A stretch of 64,000 bases of DNA, from contig JAFEFC010000021.1 of NCBI GenBank assembly GCA_018240785.1, positions 1 through 64,000 on the forward strand, written 5' to 3'. The stretch's first letter is position 1, and each line of letters opens with the position of its first letter. A model generated the notes under the pieces. It worked only from the letters and a program-made list of their open reading frames with translations, was not told where the DNA came from and made no database searches. The position numbers and the translations under genes are program-made. Of the stretch, positions 1 through 8,760 are shown one piece after another. Source of the DNA: Pseudomonadota bacterium (GTDB lineage: Bacteria; Pseudomonadota; Gammaproteobacteria; Burkholderiales; Rhodocyclaceae).

Positions 1-87
1 GAACCAATGGCCGCTTCTGGCCGAACTGCGACTGTGCCAGCTGATCGCAGCGTCATGCAGCACCGCAGCATCGCGGGTGCCGGATGT

Positions 88-861
88 TCAATCCGGCTGT
101 GCCAACAGCATGTCCACCAGCCGGCGCATGCGCTGCCAGTGCGACCCTTCCCAGAAGATGCGCTGGCAGCCATCGCAGGTGCTGAAGCGCTGGTGGCGTT
201 CGCGTACGCCTTCAGGCAGGCGATCTTCGATCGAGGCCTTGTCGATCGCGCGCAACGGCGTATTGCACTCCAGGCACAGCGTGAAGGGGCGGGCGCTGCG
301 TGCGAGGTCGAGGCGCTCGAAGATTTCGGCGATCTGAAGCGCGGGTTTCAGCGCATGCACGAAGCAGCCGTGAGTGATGGTGCGGCGCTTGAGCAGCTCG
401 CGGTCGCGCGTCAGCACGATGCGGTGTTCTCGTCCGGAAATGCGCTCGATCTCGTCGTCGGCGTAGTGGTTGTCGTACAGCGTGTCGAAGCCGGTCAGCC
501 GCAGCAGGTGGGCGAGGCCGCCGAGATGGGCGTCGGCGATGAAGCGCATCTCGCGCAGTGGATGCGCGCGCACGCGCAGCAGCGGCGTGATGTCGAAAGT
601 CTCGAAGCGCGGATAGACCGACACCCGGTCGCCGTCGCGCAGCAGGCGGTCGAAGGTGCTTGATTCGCCATTGACCAGCACCAGCTCCACCTCGGTGTGC
701 GGTACGCCCAGTGCCTCGATCATGTGCTTGACCGTCGCCGCCCGCGCACAGCACGCCTGGAATTCGTGGCGGCGATGCTGCGGCGCGAGAAAGTCGTTGA
801 GCTCCTCGTAGAAGCGGAAGCTCGCGGTGGCGGGCGGAGTCGGTGCGTCGGCGTCGCTCAT
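88..861 (-). CDS. Ub-Mut7C / Mut7-C RNase-domain protein
   Basis: 257 aa. Residues ~10-95 fit the ubiquitin-like (MoaD/ThiS fold) domain that precedes Mut7-C in bacteria; they include the segment VNGESSTFDRLLRDGDRVSV. The rest fits the Mut7-C domain, a PIN-like nuclease: FIADAHLGGLAHLLRLTGFD carries an acidic residue, followed by the TRDRELLKRR segment. The C-terminus has a zinc-ribbon pair CLEC...CDGC and ends in the family-typical FWEGSHWQRM. The family is predicted to be an RNase; no substrate is known to me. The start codon overlaps the stop of the upstream gene by 4 nt (ATGA), so the two are probably co-translated. Family assignment is strong; function is inference from the family. Confidence 0.85.
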   Translation of the reverse strand: MSDADAPTPPATASFRFYEELNDFLAPQHRRHEFQACCARAATVKHMIEALGVPHTEVELVLVNGESSTFDRLLRDGDRVSVYPRFETFDITPLLRVRAHPLREMRFIADAHLGGLAHLLRLTGFDTLYDNHYADDEIERISGREHRIVLTRDRELLKRRTITHGCFVHALKPALQIAEIFERLDLARSARPFTLCLECNTPLRAIDKASIEDRLPEGVRERHQRFSTCDGCQRIFWEGSHWQRMRRLVDMLLAQPD

Positions 862-1430
862 GGTTCCGCAGCGGAAGCGGGATCCGGCACGAAGCCGAAG
901 CGTGCGGCGACTTCATTGCGGCGGATCGGCTGCAGCGGCAGTTCGCGCCAGCGCACCCGCGGGCGTTCCGCTTCAGGGCCGGTCATCAGCGCCATCAGGG
1001 TTTCGTCGTCCGCCGGGCTGTCGTCGGCGAGGCGGCATTCGGCCAGCAGGCGAGGCAGGTCGCGGTCGTCGAGCAGGCCGATGCCGCGCGCGGTGTGCAG
1101 AAGCGCGCTGCCTTCCTCGTCGAGATAGAGCGCGTCGACCGGCCCGGAGTCGATGCCGGTGTGGGTGCTGATGCGGCCGTCGGCCTCCAGCCTCAGCACC
1201 CAGGGCGTGTAGTCGAGGCGGGCGAAGACTTTCTGCGGGCCGTTATTCACCAGCCAGGCGCCGCGTTCATCGGCTTCGTAATGCGCATTGAGGAAGGCGA
1301 CGAGGCCGGCGTGGGTCAGCGGCTCGCCCTGCAGGCGCCAGCCGCCTCGGCGGTCGAGCGACAGCCAGCCGTAGCAGGCCGGAACATTGGGCCAGCGCTT
1401 TGCGCCGGCGGGAACGGGAGCTTCGGACAT
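858..1430 (-). CDS. Conserved hypothetical protein, DUF-type, upstream partner of the Mut7-C gene
   Basis: 190 aa soluble protein beginning MSEAPVPAG. I chose the ATG at 1430 rather than the longer frame to 1535 because the conserved-looking part (CYGWLSLDRRGGWRLQGEPL) begins shortly after it and the extension is low-complexity and basic. No signal peptide or membrane segment is visible. It is rich in acidic and tryptophan-containing stretches (GAWLVNNGPQKVFARLDY). I recognise it only as an uncharacterised proteobacterial family. It overlaps the Mut7-C gene by 4 nt, suggesting one transcript and possibly a shared role. Confidence 0.7.
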   Translation of the reverse strand: MSEAPVPAGAKRWPNVPACYGWLSLDRRGGWRLQGEPLTHAGLVAFLNAHYEADERGAWLVNNGPQKVFARLDYTPWVLRLEADGRISTHTGIDSGPVDALYLDEEGSALLHTARGIGLLDDRDLPRLLAECRLADDSPADDETLMALMTGPEAERPRVRWRELPLQPIRRNEVAARFGFVPDPASAAEP

Positions 1431-1525
1431 CGTTCTGGGTCCCCGGTTGGATCGGACATGAAGCGAGGATAGCGCGGCTCGAGCTGGATTGCTGGTTGCG
1501 GCATGGTTGCGATCCGGCAGACTTA

Positions 1526-1584
1526 TCGCGGTCAAGCCCGCTCCTACGCGGACGGAGCGTTTGCAGGAGCGGGCTTGACCGCGA
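1526..1584. repeat. REP-like palindromic pair, copy 1
   Basis: Two 22-nt arms, 1526-1547 and 1563-1584, are inverse complements with one mismatch; their core is GAGCGGGCTTGACCGCGA. The loop is 15 nt. Nearly the same arms occur at 3603-3662. It lies between the 5' end of the gene at 858-1430 and the 3' end of the gene at 1626-2468. This architecture matches REP/BIME-like elements known from Pseudomonas and other proteobacteria. Confidence 0.85.
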
Positions 1585-1625
1585 CCCTCCAGCGCTCAGG
1601 CGCTGCATCACCGTCCGCTCGGCAA

Positions 1626-2468
1626 TCAAGCCCCTGCGATCCACCCCTCCAGATTATCGACCTCGTCCGGCAGGCCGAAGTTCGGCGCGCCGGCGCGCAG
1701 CGCGGTGGCGGCCTGGACGAGGGCCAGGGTGGCGTCGAGGTGATCGCCGGAGGCGTCGTCAACCAACTGTGCGAGGAGCGTCTCCGGGGCTGTCAGGGTT
1801 GGCCGAGCCGGTGTGCCGCTGGCCTGCAAGGCGCGCATGATCGTCTCCCGGCTGTCGCGCCGCGCGGCGGTCTGCTTCGCCTTGTCGTCGCTCTTGTACG
1901 AGGCGGCGGTGATGCTGCGCGCGAGCAGGCCGGGATAGGCCTCGAGCGCGATGCGCCGCGGATCGGCCTCCAGCATGCCGGCGACGGTGACGCCAGCGGC
2001 CAGCAGGCGCGGCGCGCCTTCGAGGAACATCAGCCCCACCGGCGGATTCACCAGCTTGAGCGGGCTGTGCGAGCGCGCGGGAAGATCGGTGGCGCGATGC
2101 GCATAGCGCCGGCCGACCGGTCGGCTTTCGCGATAGGCGTCGAGGGCAGCCCGAAAACCTTCGCGGCCCAGCGCCGCGCAATGCCGGACCAGCGCCGGCC
2201 AGTCCTGCGGCCAGCCGAGGTCGACGACTGCCTCGCGCGGCAGGCCGAACGGGAAGTCGAAGGCACCGAGCCATGGTCCGCTGCGTGCGAGCAGCGCGTC
2301 GAACGCGGCCCAGTGGGGGAGCGACTCGATGCGCTCCAGCACGACTGTCGCGCCGGCGAGCCGGCCGATTGCCGCGGTGATGGGCTTCTGCCGCCGCGGC
2401 GCAGAGGTGAAGTCGACGCCGATCAGCGTCCAGTCTTCGCCACCGCTTGCCAGGCGGGAATCAGACAT
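1626..2468 (-). CDS. DUF429 domain-containing protein
   Basis: 280 aa. The N-terminus TLIGVDFTSAPRRQKPI is the typical DUF429 opening (GVDF-S-P-R, RNase H-like fold), followed by WLGAFDFPFGLPRE, whose D-FPFG is conserved in the family. A central LKLVNPPVGLMFLEGAPRLL and an IALEAYPGLLAR segment are also characteristic. No signal peptide. Its 5' end overlaps the 3' end of the histone-deacetylase-like gene by 8 nt, so the two form a transcription unit read leftward. The biochemical function of DUF429 is not established; the fold suggests nucleic-acid or nucleotide chemistry. Confidence 0.8.
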   Translation of the reverse strand: MSDSRLASGGEDWTLIGVDFTSAPRRQKPITAAIGRLAGATVVLERIESLPHWAAFDALLARSGPWLGAFDFPFGLPREAVVDLGWPQDWPALVRHCAALGREGFRAALDAYRESRPVGRRYAHRATDLPARSHSPLKLVNPPVGLMFLEGAPRLLAAGVTVAGMLEADPRRIALEAYPGLLARSITAASYKSDDKAKQTAARRDSRETIMRALQASGTPARPTLTAPETLLAQLVDDASGDHLDATLALVQAATALRAGAPNFGLPDEVDNLEGWIAGA

Positions 2469-3399
2469 CGATCGCGATCCGGCAGCGCGCGGCGGTGTCG
2501 AACAGGCGCGCTGCCGTCAGCACGGTCGTGGCATGGATTGCCACCGTGTCGTCGATCTCGCTGGCGTAGCCGCCTGCCATCGCGATCGCCACCGGCACGT
2601 TGGCCGCGCGACAGGTGCCCAGCACGCGCTCGTCGCGCGCGGCCAGGCCGGCCATGCTGAGCGACAGCCGCCCGAGCCGATCGCCTTCGTAGGGGTCGGC
2701 GCCGGCGAGGTAGATCGCCAGATCGGGCCGGAAACCTTCGAAGATGCGCTCCAGCGCGCCGTCCAGCGCTTGCAGGTAGGGCTCGTCGCCGGTGTCGTCG
2801 GGCAGCTCGATGTCGAGGTCGCTGACCTGCTTGCGGAAGGGGAAGTTCTTCGCGCCGTGCAGGCTGCAGGTGAAGATGTCGGGCTCGTCCGCCAGGATCG
2901 CAGCGCTGCCGTCGCCCTGATGCACGTCGCAGTCGATGATGGCGATGCGCCGCGCGCGGCCTTCGGCCCGCATCGCCAGCGCGGCGATGGCGGCATCGTT
3001 GAACACGCAGAAGCCGGAGCCGAAATCGCGGTGCGCGTGGTGCGTGCCGCCGGCGAGGTTGGCCGCGCAGCCTTGTCCGCGTTCCAGCGCGCTGCGGCAG
3101 GCGGCGAGCGTGGCGCCGGCCGAGCGGCGCGAGCGCTCCACCATCGCCGGCGACCACGGAAAACCGATGCGGCGCACCTCGGCTGGTTCCAGCGTGCCGG
3201 ACGCGACGCGCTCGAGATAGGCGGCATCGTGGGCGCGCAGGATCTCGGAGTCGGTGGCGGCCGCCGGGACGTGGAAATCCGCGGCGGCAAAGACGCCGCT
3301 GGCGAGCAGGCGTTCGCGCAGGCGGGAGTACTTCTCCATCGGGAAGCGATGCCCGGCGGGCAGGGGCAGCACGAAGTGGTCGGCGTAATAGAGATTCAA
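2461..3399 (-). CDS. Histone deacetylase-like zinc hydrolase
   Basis: 312 aa, the expected size for bacterial class II HDAC-like or acetoin-utilisation-type deacetylases. Visible motifs are GTHHAHRDFGSGFCVFND (the active-site HH pair and FCVFND), IIDCDVHQGDG (zinc-binding D and H) and LAGADPYEGDRLG (second zinc Asp). The start fits MNLYYADHFVLPLPAGHRFP, the usual N-terminus. Family members deacetylate small acetyl-amines such as acetylpolyamines, or acetyl-lysine; the actual substrate here is not shown by sequence. It is first in a unit with the DUF429 gene and divergent from the M20 hydrolase. Confidence 0.88.
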   Translation of the reverse strand: MNLYYADHFVLPLPAGHRFPMEKYSRLRERLLASGVFAAADFHVPAAATDSEILRAHDAAYLERVASGTLEPAEVRRIGFPWSPAMVERSRRSAGATLAACRSALERGQGCAANLAGGTHHAHRDFGSGFCVFNDAAIAALAMRAEGRARRIAIIDCDVHQGDGSAAILADEPDIFTCSLHGAKNFPFRKQVSDLDIELPDDTGDEPYLQALDGALERIFEGFRPDLAIYLAGADPYEGDRLGRLSLSMAGLAARDERVLGTCRAANVPVAIAMAGGYASEIDDTVAIHATTVLTAARLFDTAARCRIAIDV

Positions 3400-3744
3400 A
3401 GCGGGGCTCGGCGTTGCGGTGGACGGCGCTGTGATCGGCCTGGGGCGGGAAGGTTCGGCTGACAGGGCGGACCCCGGATGCTGGATTTCACCGGCGGAAC
3501 CGACACCTGTCCGCTGCTGTCATGACTTCGGACAGCAATCATGCCACGCCGGACTTCGTGAGCCCTTGCGTGCCTACGTGGCGTCAGTGGTGAGACTCTC
3601 GTGCAGGAGCGGGCTCGACCGCGACCCGGGGCGCCCTCGGTCGCGGTCAAGCCCGCTCCTACACGGTAAGGCGGCGCGAAGGTTGCGGCGCTGGCGTTTG
3701 TAATAAACTCGACCACCCCCGAACAGAACCCGACTGGTGCAGCC
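3400..3744. other. Divergent intergenic region
   Basis: 345 nt between two divergently read genes. It contains one REP-like palindromic pair (3603-3662) and an AT-richer patch around 3698-3710 (TAATAAACT) that could be a promoter -10 for the M20 gene, without a convincing -35. Short frames through this region have no recognisable protein features. Nothing else is supported. Confidence 0.5.
3603..3662. repeat. REP-like palindromic pair, copy 2
   Basis: Arms 3603-3624 and 3641-3662 are inverse complements with two mismatches, around a GC-rich 16-nt loop. The arms are almost identical to those at 1526-1584 but joined in the opposite order (head-to-head versus tail-to-tail). It lies in the promoter-containing gap between two divergent genes. 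Confidence 0.85.
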
Positions 3745-4917
3745 ATGAGCGTCATCGAAAGCATCCGGCCCCATCACGCCAAGCTCACCGCCATCCGGCG
3801 CGACATCCACGCCCACCCCGAGCTCGCCTTCGAGGAGCACCGCACGGCCGAGCTCGTCGCGCGTCATCTTGAGACGCTGGGCATCGAGACCCACCGCGGC
3901 ATCGGCGGCACTGGCGTGGTCGGCGTCGTGCGCGGCGGACGCGGCCTGCGCGCGATCGGCCTGCGCGCCGACATGGACGCGCTGCCGATCACCGAGCGCA
4001 ACGAGTTTTCCCATCGTTCGACGGTGCAGGGCTGCATGCATGCCTGCGGCCACGACGGCCATACCACGATGCTGCTCGGCGCTGCCGAAGTGCTGGCCGC
4101 GCGGCGCGATTTCGATGGCGTGGTGTACCTGATCTTCCAGCCAGCGGAAGAAGGCGAGGGCGGGGCGCGCGAGATGATCGCCGACGGCCTGTTCGATCGC
4201 TTCCCGATGGAGGCAGTGTTCGGCATGCACAACTGGCCGGGCATGGAGGCGGGCAGTTTTGCCGTGCATGCCGGCCCGGTGATGGCGAGTGCCGACCGCT
4301 TCGACATCCGCGTGCTGGGCGTCGGCGCGCACGCGGCGATGCCTCACCTGGGTGTCGATCCGATGCCGGCCGCCGCGGCCCTGGTGCAGGCGGCGCAGAC
4401 CATCGTGTCGCGCACGCTCGATCCGATCGATGCCGCGGTGGTATCGATCACCCAGTTCCACGCCGGCGAGGCCTACAACGTGATCCCCGACCGCGCCGAG
4501 CTGTGCGGCACGGTGCGCACCTTCTCGGCCCCGGTGCAGGACCGCATCGAGGCGGCGCTGCGGCGCATGTGCGCAGGCGTTGCCGATGCCTACGGCGTGA
4601 GCATCGAGTTCGAATACCGCCGGGGCTATCCTCCGACGATCAACACTGTGGCGGAAGCCGGCATCTGCGCCGAGGTCGCGCGCGCGCTGGTCGGTGGCGA
4701 CCGGGTGAATACGACTGCGCGGCCCAGCATGGGCGCGGAGGACTTCGCCTTCTTCCTGCAGCACAAGCCGGGCGCCTACGTGTGGATCGGCAACGGCCCG
4801 GGCGAGGGCGGCTGCATGCTGCACAACCCCAACTACGATTTCAACGACGAAGTGATCCCGAGCGGCGTGGCCTACTGGACGGAACTGGTGCGCCGCCAGC
4901 TGCCGCGCGCCGGCTGA
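3745..4917 (+). CDS. M20 family amidohydrolase (hippurate hydrolase / aminoacylase type)
   Basis: 390 aa, the normal length for HipO/AbgA-like M20D enzymes. Metal-binding motifs are visible: RADMDALPI, HACGHDGHTTMLLGAA, QPAEEGEGGAREM (catalytic Glu pair) and MGAEDFAFF near the C-terminus; the dimerisation domain lies around residues 190-300. The N-terminus IRRDIHAHPELAFEEHRTA is family-typical. It hydrolyses N-acyl amino acids or related amides in the cytoplasm, with two metal ions. The exact substrate (hippurate, indole-acetyl amino acid, N-acetyl-diaminopimelate) cannot be decided from sequence. The permease gene starts 37 nt downstream. Confidence 0.9.
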   Translation: MSVIESIRPHHAKLTAIRRDIHAHPELAFEEHRTAELVARHLETLGIETHRGIGGTGVVGVVRGGRGLRAIGLRADMDALPITERNEFSHRSTVQGCMHACGHDGHTTMLLGAAEVLAARRDFDGVVYLIFQPAEEGEGGAREMIADGLFDRFPMEAVFGMHNWPGMEAGSFAVHAGPVMASADRFDIRVLGVGAHAAMPHLGVDPMPAAAALVQAAQTIVSRTLDPIDAAVVSITQFHAGEAYNVIPDRAELCGTVRTFSAPVQDRIEAALRRMCAGVADAYGVSIEFEYRRGYPPTINTVAEAGICAEVARALVGGDRVNTTARPSMGAEDFAFFLQHKPGAYVWIGNGPGEGGCMLHNPNYDFNDEVIPSGVAYWTELVRRQLPRAG

Positions 4918-4954
4918 AGGGCGTGGCGAGCGACCTGTCCGGCAATTCCAGAAC

Positions 4955-7450
4955 ATGAAAACCATCAGGCTGGCCCTGCGCATGATGCTGCGCGACCTGC
5001 GCGCGGGCGAATTGCATCTGCTCGGCCTGGCGATCGTCATCGCGGTCGCCAGTCTCGCCAGCGTCGGCTTCCTCGCCGACCGTGTCGGTCGCGCGCTGGA
5101 CCGCGAGGCGAACCAGCTCCTCGGTGGCGATCTGCTGTTGCGCGCCGACCGGCCGTGGCCGTCCTCGTTCGCCGACGAGGCGCGCCAGCGCGGGCTGCAG
5201 GTGGCGACGACGGTGCTGTTCACCAGCATGGCGAGCACGGATAACGCCGCGGTGCTGACCGGCGTCAAGGCGGTGGAGGCGGGCTATCCGCTACGAGGCG
5301 CAGTGCGCATCGCGCCGGGGCCGAACCAGCCGGATGCGCTGGCGACAAGCGTGCCTGCGCCCGGCGAGGTCTGGCTGGACGAGCGCCTGTTCGCCGATCT
5401 GGGCGTGAAGACCGGCGACCGTGTCGGCTTCGGCGAAGTCGAGTTCCGCGTCGGCGGCATGGTGAGCTTCGAATCCGACCGCGGGGCGAACTTCTTCAGC
5501 CTGCTGCCGCGCGCCATCTTCAACCTGTCCGACCTGGCCGCGACCGGCCTGCTGGTGGAAGGCAGCCGCGCCACCTGGCGGCTGCACCTGGCGGGCTCGG
5601 CCGAGGCAGTGGCCGCGTACGAACAGTGGGCGCGCGCGCGGCTGGGACGCGGGCAGTCGGTGGAGACGATCGAGAACGCCCGCCCCGAAGTGCGTACCTC
5701 GCTCGACCAGGCGCAGCGCTTCCTGCGGCTGGCGGCCTTGCTGGCGGTGATCCTCGCGGCGGTGGCGGTGGGGCTGTCGGCGCGCCGCTTCATGCAGCGC
5801 CACCTCGACGGCTGCGCGGTGCTGCGCTGCCTTGGCGCACGCCAGGCACAGGTGCTGGGCATCTTCGTGGGCGAATTCCTGATCTTCGGCCTGCTTGCGG
5901 CGCTGCTGGGCGCGGCGATCGGCTGGGCGGTGCAGTGGAGCCTCGCCAGCGGCCTGCGCGAGATCCTCGCTACTGAATTGCCCGCGCCGTCGATGCTGCC
6001 CCTGGCCCATGGCGTGCTGGTGGGCATGGTGCTGCTGGCGGGCTTCGTGCTGCCGCAGGTGCTGCGCCTGGGCAAGGTGCCGACCTTGCGCGTGCTGCGG
6101 CGCGAGTTCGCGGGTGCCGAGCCGGTCTCCGGCGCGGCCTGGGCTTTCGGCCTGGCGGCCCTGCTGGCGCTGATCTTCTGGATCGCGGCCGACCTGCGCC
6201 TCGGACTGATGGTGGCGGGCGGGTTCGCCGCCGCGCTGGGCGCGTTCGCGCTGGCGGCATGGTGGGTGCTGCGGCTGGCGGCGCGGTTGAAGGGGCAGGG
6301 CAGCCTGCGCGGCGGCGGCTGGCGCTACGGCGTGGCCTCGCTGGGCAGGCGCGTGGGCGGCAGCGTGGTCCAGGCGACGGCGCTGGGCCTGGGCATGACG
6401 GCGCTGCTGCTGCTGACCCTGGTGCGTGCGGATCTGCTCGACAACTGGCGGCGCATGGCCCCGCCGGACGCGCCCAACCGCTTCGTCATCAACATCCAGC
6501 CCGACCAGCGCGAGGGCGTCCGTCAAATCTTCGCCAATGCCGGTCTGCCGGTGCCCGGCATCCAGCCGATGATCCGCGGCCGCATGACGGCGATCAACGG
6601 CACCAAGGTCGATCCCGATGCCTACGAGGACCAGCGCACGCGCCGCCTGGCGGAGCGCGAGTTCAACCTGTCGCACACGCCGGCGCTGCCCGACGGCAAC
6701 AGCGTGATCGCCGGACGCTGGCATGGCGAGGAGCGCACGCCGCAGTTCTCGGTGGAAAAAGGGTTGGCGGAGACGTTCGGCCTGAAGGTCGGCGACGTCG
6801 TCAGCTTCGACGTCGCCGGGCGTTCGGTCGAGGCGCCGATCACCAGCGTGCGTGCGCTCGACTGGGATTCGATGAGGGTGAATTTCTTCTTCATCGCCTC
6901 CGAAGGCCTGCTGGACGGTGCCCCGGCCAGCCTCATCACCAGCTTCCACCTGCCGCCCTCGAACCACGACTTCGTCGCGCGGCTGGTGCATGCCTATCCC
7001 AACCTGTCGGTGATCGACATCACCGCGGTGCTGGCGCAGGTTCAGTCCATGACCGACCGCCTGATCGTGATCGTGCAGTTCGTCTTCGGCTTTGCCGTGC
7101 TGGCCGGGCTGGTGGTGCTGTATGCCGCGCTGCAGGCGACCCACGACGAGCGCGAATACGAGCTCGCCATGCTGCGCACGCTGGGCGCGCGCAACCGCCA
7201 GGTGCGCCAGGCCTTGCTGGCCGAATTCCTGGTGCTGGGTGGGGTCGCCGGGCTGCTCGCGGGCATCGGCGCCAGCGCGATCGGCTGGGCGCTGGCGCAC
7301 TACGTGTTCAAGATGAGCTACGTGCCCGCGCTGCTGCCGGTGCTGGCGGCGACGCTGCTCGGCGCGGGCGGTGTGGTGCTGGGCGGCTGGCTCGGCACGC
7401 GCGGGCTGCTGTCGCGGCCACCCCTGGCGAGCCTGAGGGCGCTGGCCTGA
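4955..7450 (+). CDS. YbbP-like ABC transporter permease (FtsX/MacB fold)
   Basis: 831 aa with two FtsX-type halves. TM1 is near residue 25. A periplasmic domain at ~50-260 is followed by four helices at ~260-370. A second, central set precedes another periplasmic domain at ~490-700, and the protein ends with helices around 705-820. The segment EREYELAMLRTLGARNRQVRQALLAEF is a typical FtsX cytoplasmic coupling region; a matching one occurs earlier (DGCAVLRCLGARQAQVLGIFVGEF). E. coli YbbP pairs with the ATPase YbbA and the esterase TesA. No ATPase gene is adjacent here, so its partner must be elsewhere. rmuC starts 13 nt downstream. Confidence 0.85.
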   Translation: MKTIRLALRMMLRDLRAGELHLLGLAIVIAVASLASVGFLADRVGRALDREANQLLGGDLLLRADRPWPSSFADEARQRGLQVATTVLFTSMASTDNAAVLTGVKAVEAGYPLRGAVRIAPGPNQPDALATSVPAPGEVWLDERLFADLGVKTGDRVGFGEVEFRVGGMVSFESDRGANFFSLLPRAIFNLSDLAATGLLVEGSRATWRLHLAGSAEAVAAYEQWARARLGRGQSVETIENARPEVRTSLDQAQRFLRLAALLAVILAAVAVGLSARRFMQRHLDGCAVLRCLGARQAQVLGIFVGEFLIFGLLAALLGAAIGWAVQWSLASGLREILATELPAPSMLPLAHGVLVGMVLLAGFVLPQVLRLGKVPTLRVLRREFAGAEPVSGAAWAFGLAALLALIFWIAADLRLGLMVAGGFAAALGAFALAAWWVLRLAARLKGQGSLRGGGWRYGVASLGRRVGGSVVQATALGLGMTALLLLTLVRADLLDNWRRMAPPDAPNRFVINIQPDQREGVRQIFANAGLPVPGIQPMIRGRMTAINGTKVDPDAYEDQRTRRLAEREFNLSHTPALPDGNSVIAGRWHGEERTPQFSVEKGLAETFGLKVGDVVSFDVAGRSVEAPITSVRALDWDSMRVNFFFIASEGLLDGAPASLITSFHLPPSNHDFVARLVHAYPNLSVIDITAVLAQVQSMTDRLIVIVQFVFGFAVLAGLVVLYAALQATHDEREYELAMLRTLGARNRQVRQALLAEFLVLGGVAGLLAGIGASAIGWALAHYVFKMSYVPALLPVLAATLLGAGGVVLGGWLGTRGLLSRPPLASLRALA

Positions 7451-7463
7451 CTCCTTCCTTCCG

Positions 7464-8684
7464 ATGACGCACACCGAAATCCTTCTGGCCGCGCTGCTCG
7501 GCACGGTCGTGTTGCTGCTCGCATGGATGTCCTTGCGCTTGTCGCGCATGCGCGAAGAGATCGCCGATCGGCTGGGCGACGAGCTCGGCGAGCAACTGGC
7601 GCTCAACCTCGGCGAGCAGCATCGCGCGTTGCTGCGCGACCTGCACGAGGGCCTCGGCCGCCAGACCGACCGCATCGGCGAGCATGCCCGCGCCGACCGC
7701 GAGCTGCTGCAGCGCGGCCTGGCTGCCGCTTCGGTGCAGTTGTCGCGCAGCATCCAGACCCTGACGCACAGCGTCGATGGCAGGCTCGAGAGCCTGGCCG
7801 GCCATGTGAACCAGCGCCTTGACGAAGGTTTCCGCAAGACCAACGAGACCTTCGCCAGCGTGATGGCGCGGCTGGCGACGATCGACGAGGCGCAGAAGAA
7901 GATCGACGGCCTCACCACCAACGTCGTCAGCCTGCAGGAGCTGCTGGGCGACAAGCGCGCCCGCGGCGCCTTCGGCGAAGTGCAGCTCGAGGCGCTGGTG
8001 CAGAACGCGCTGCCGCCCGATGCCTACGCCTTCCAGGCGGCGCTGCCCAACGGCACGCGCGTCGACTGCCTGCTGACGCTGCCGGCGCCCACCGGCCAGT
8101 TGGCGGTGGATGCCAAGTTTCCGCTGGAGAACTACCACCGCATGTTCGACGCCTCGCTCGGCGAACTGGAGCGCCGGGCGGCGCAGCAGGCCTTCCGCGC
8201 CGACGTGCGGCGCCATGTGGATGCGATCGCCTCCAAGTACATCCTGCCCGGCGTGACTTCCGACGGTGCGGTGATGTTCCTGCCGGCGGAGGCGGTGTTC
8301 GCCGAAGTTCACGCCTATCATCCCGAAGTGGTGGCCTATGCGCAGCAGAAGCGGGTGTGGATCGTGTCGCCCACCACGCTGATGGCAGTGCTCAACACCG
8401 CGCGCGCGGTGCTGAAAGACGTCGAGACGCGCAAGCAGATCCACGTCATCAAGGACGCGCTGGGCAAGCTGGCGAAGGATTTCCATCGCTTCGACGAGCG
8501 CATGAACGCGCTGGCGCGCCATATCGAGCAGGCGAGCAAGGATGTGCAGGACGTGCAGACTTCCAGCCGCAAGATCAGCGCGCACTTCCAGAAGATCGAA
8601 TCCGCCAGGCTGGACGAACTGCACGGCTCGAGTGGCGCGGACGGTGTGACGGGCCGCCTCGATTCACCCGACGGCGTGGCGTGA
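7464..8684 (+). CDS. rmuC: DNA recombination protein RmuC
   Basis: 406 aa. An N-terminal membrane anchor (residues ~6-24, LLAALLGTVVLLLAWMSL) is followed by a predicted coiled coil (~30-150). The conserved RmuC nuclease-like domain comprises LQELLGDKRARGAFGEVQLE, VDCLLTLPAP, VDAKFPLENYHRM and MFLPAEAVFAEV...VWIVSPTTLMAVL. These blocks are highly specific. RmuC is thought to limit rearrangements at inverted repeats; its PD-(D/E)XK-like fold is known from family analyses. The gene is close behind the permease gene, probably on one transcript. Confidence 0.95.
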   Translation: MTHTEILLAALLGTVVLLLAWMSLRLSRMREEIADRLGDELGEQLALNLGEQHRALLRDLHEGLGRQTDRIGEHARADRELLQRGLAAASVQLSRSIQTLTHSVDGRLESLAGHVNQRLDEGFRKTNETFASVMARLATIDEAQKKIDGLTTNVVSLQELLGDKRARGAFGEVQLEALVQNALPPDAYAFQAALPNGTRVDCLLTLPAPTGQLAVDAKFPLENYHRMFDASLGELERRAAQQAFRADVRRHVDAIASKYILPGVTSDGAVMFLPAEAVFAEVHAYHPEVVAYAQQKRVWIVSPTTLMAVLNTARAVLKDVETRKQIHVIKDALGKLAKDFHRFDERMNALARHIEQASKDVQDVQTSSRKISAHFQKIESARLDELHGSSGADGVTGRLDSPDGVA

Positions 8685-8760
8685 ACCGGGGACGGCCCTC
8701 TGTTCGGCCGGCGTGCCCGAGAAATCTGGTGGTTGTTGTACGGACAACTGGAGTTTCATG

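Noticed and set aside
5291-7954. 887-codon minus-strand frame
   Set aside because: Antisense to the permease and rmuC genes; repetitive Gln/Arg/Ala/His composition with no domains.
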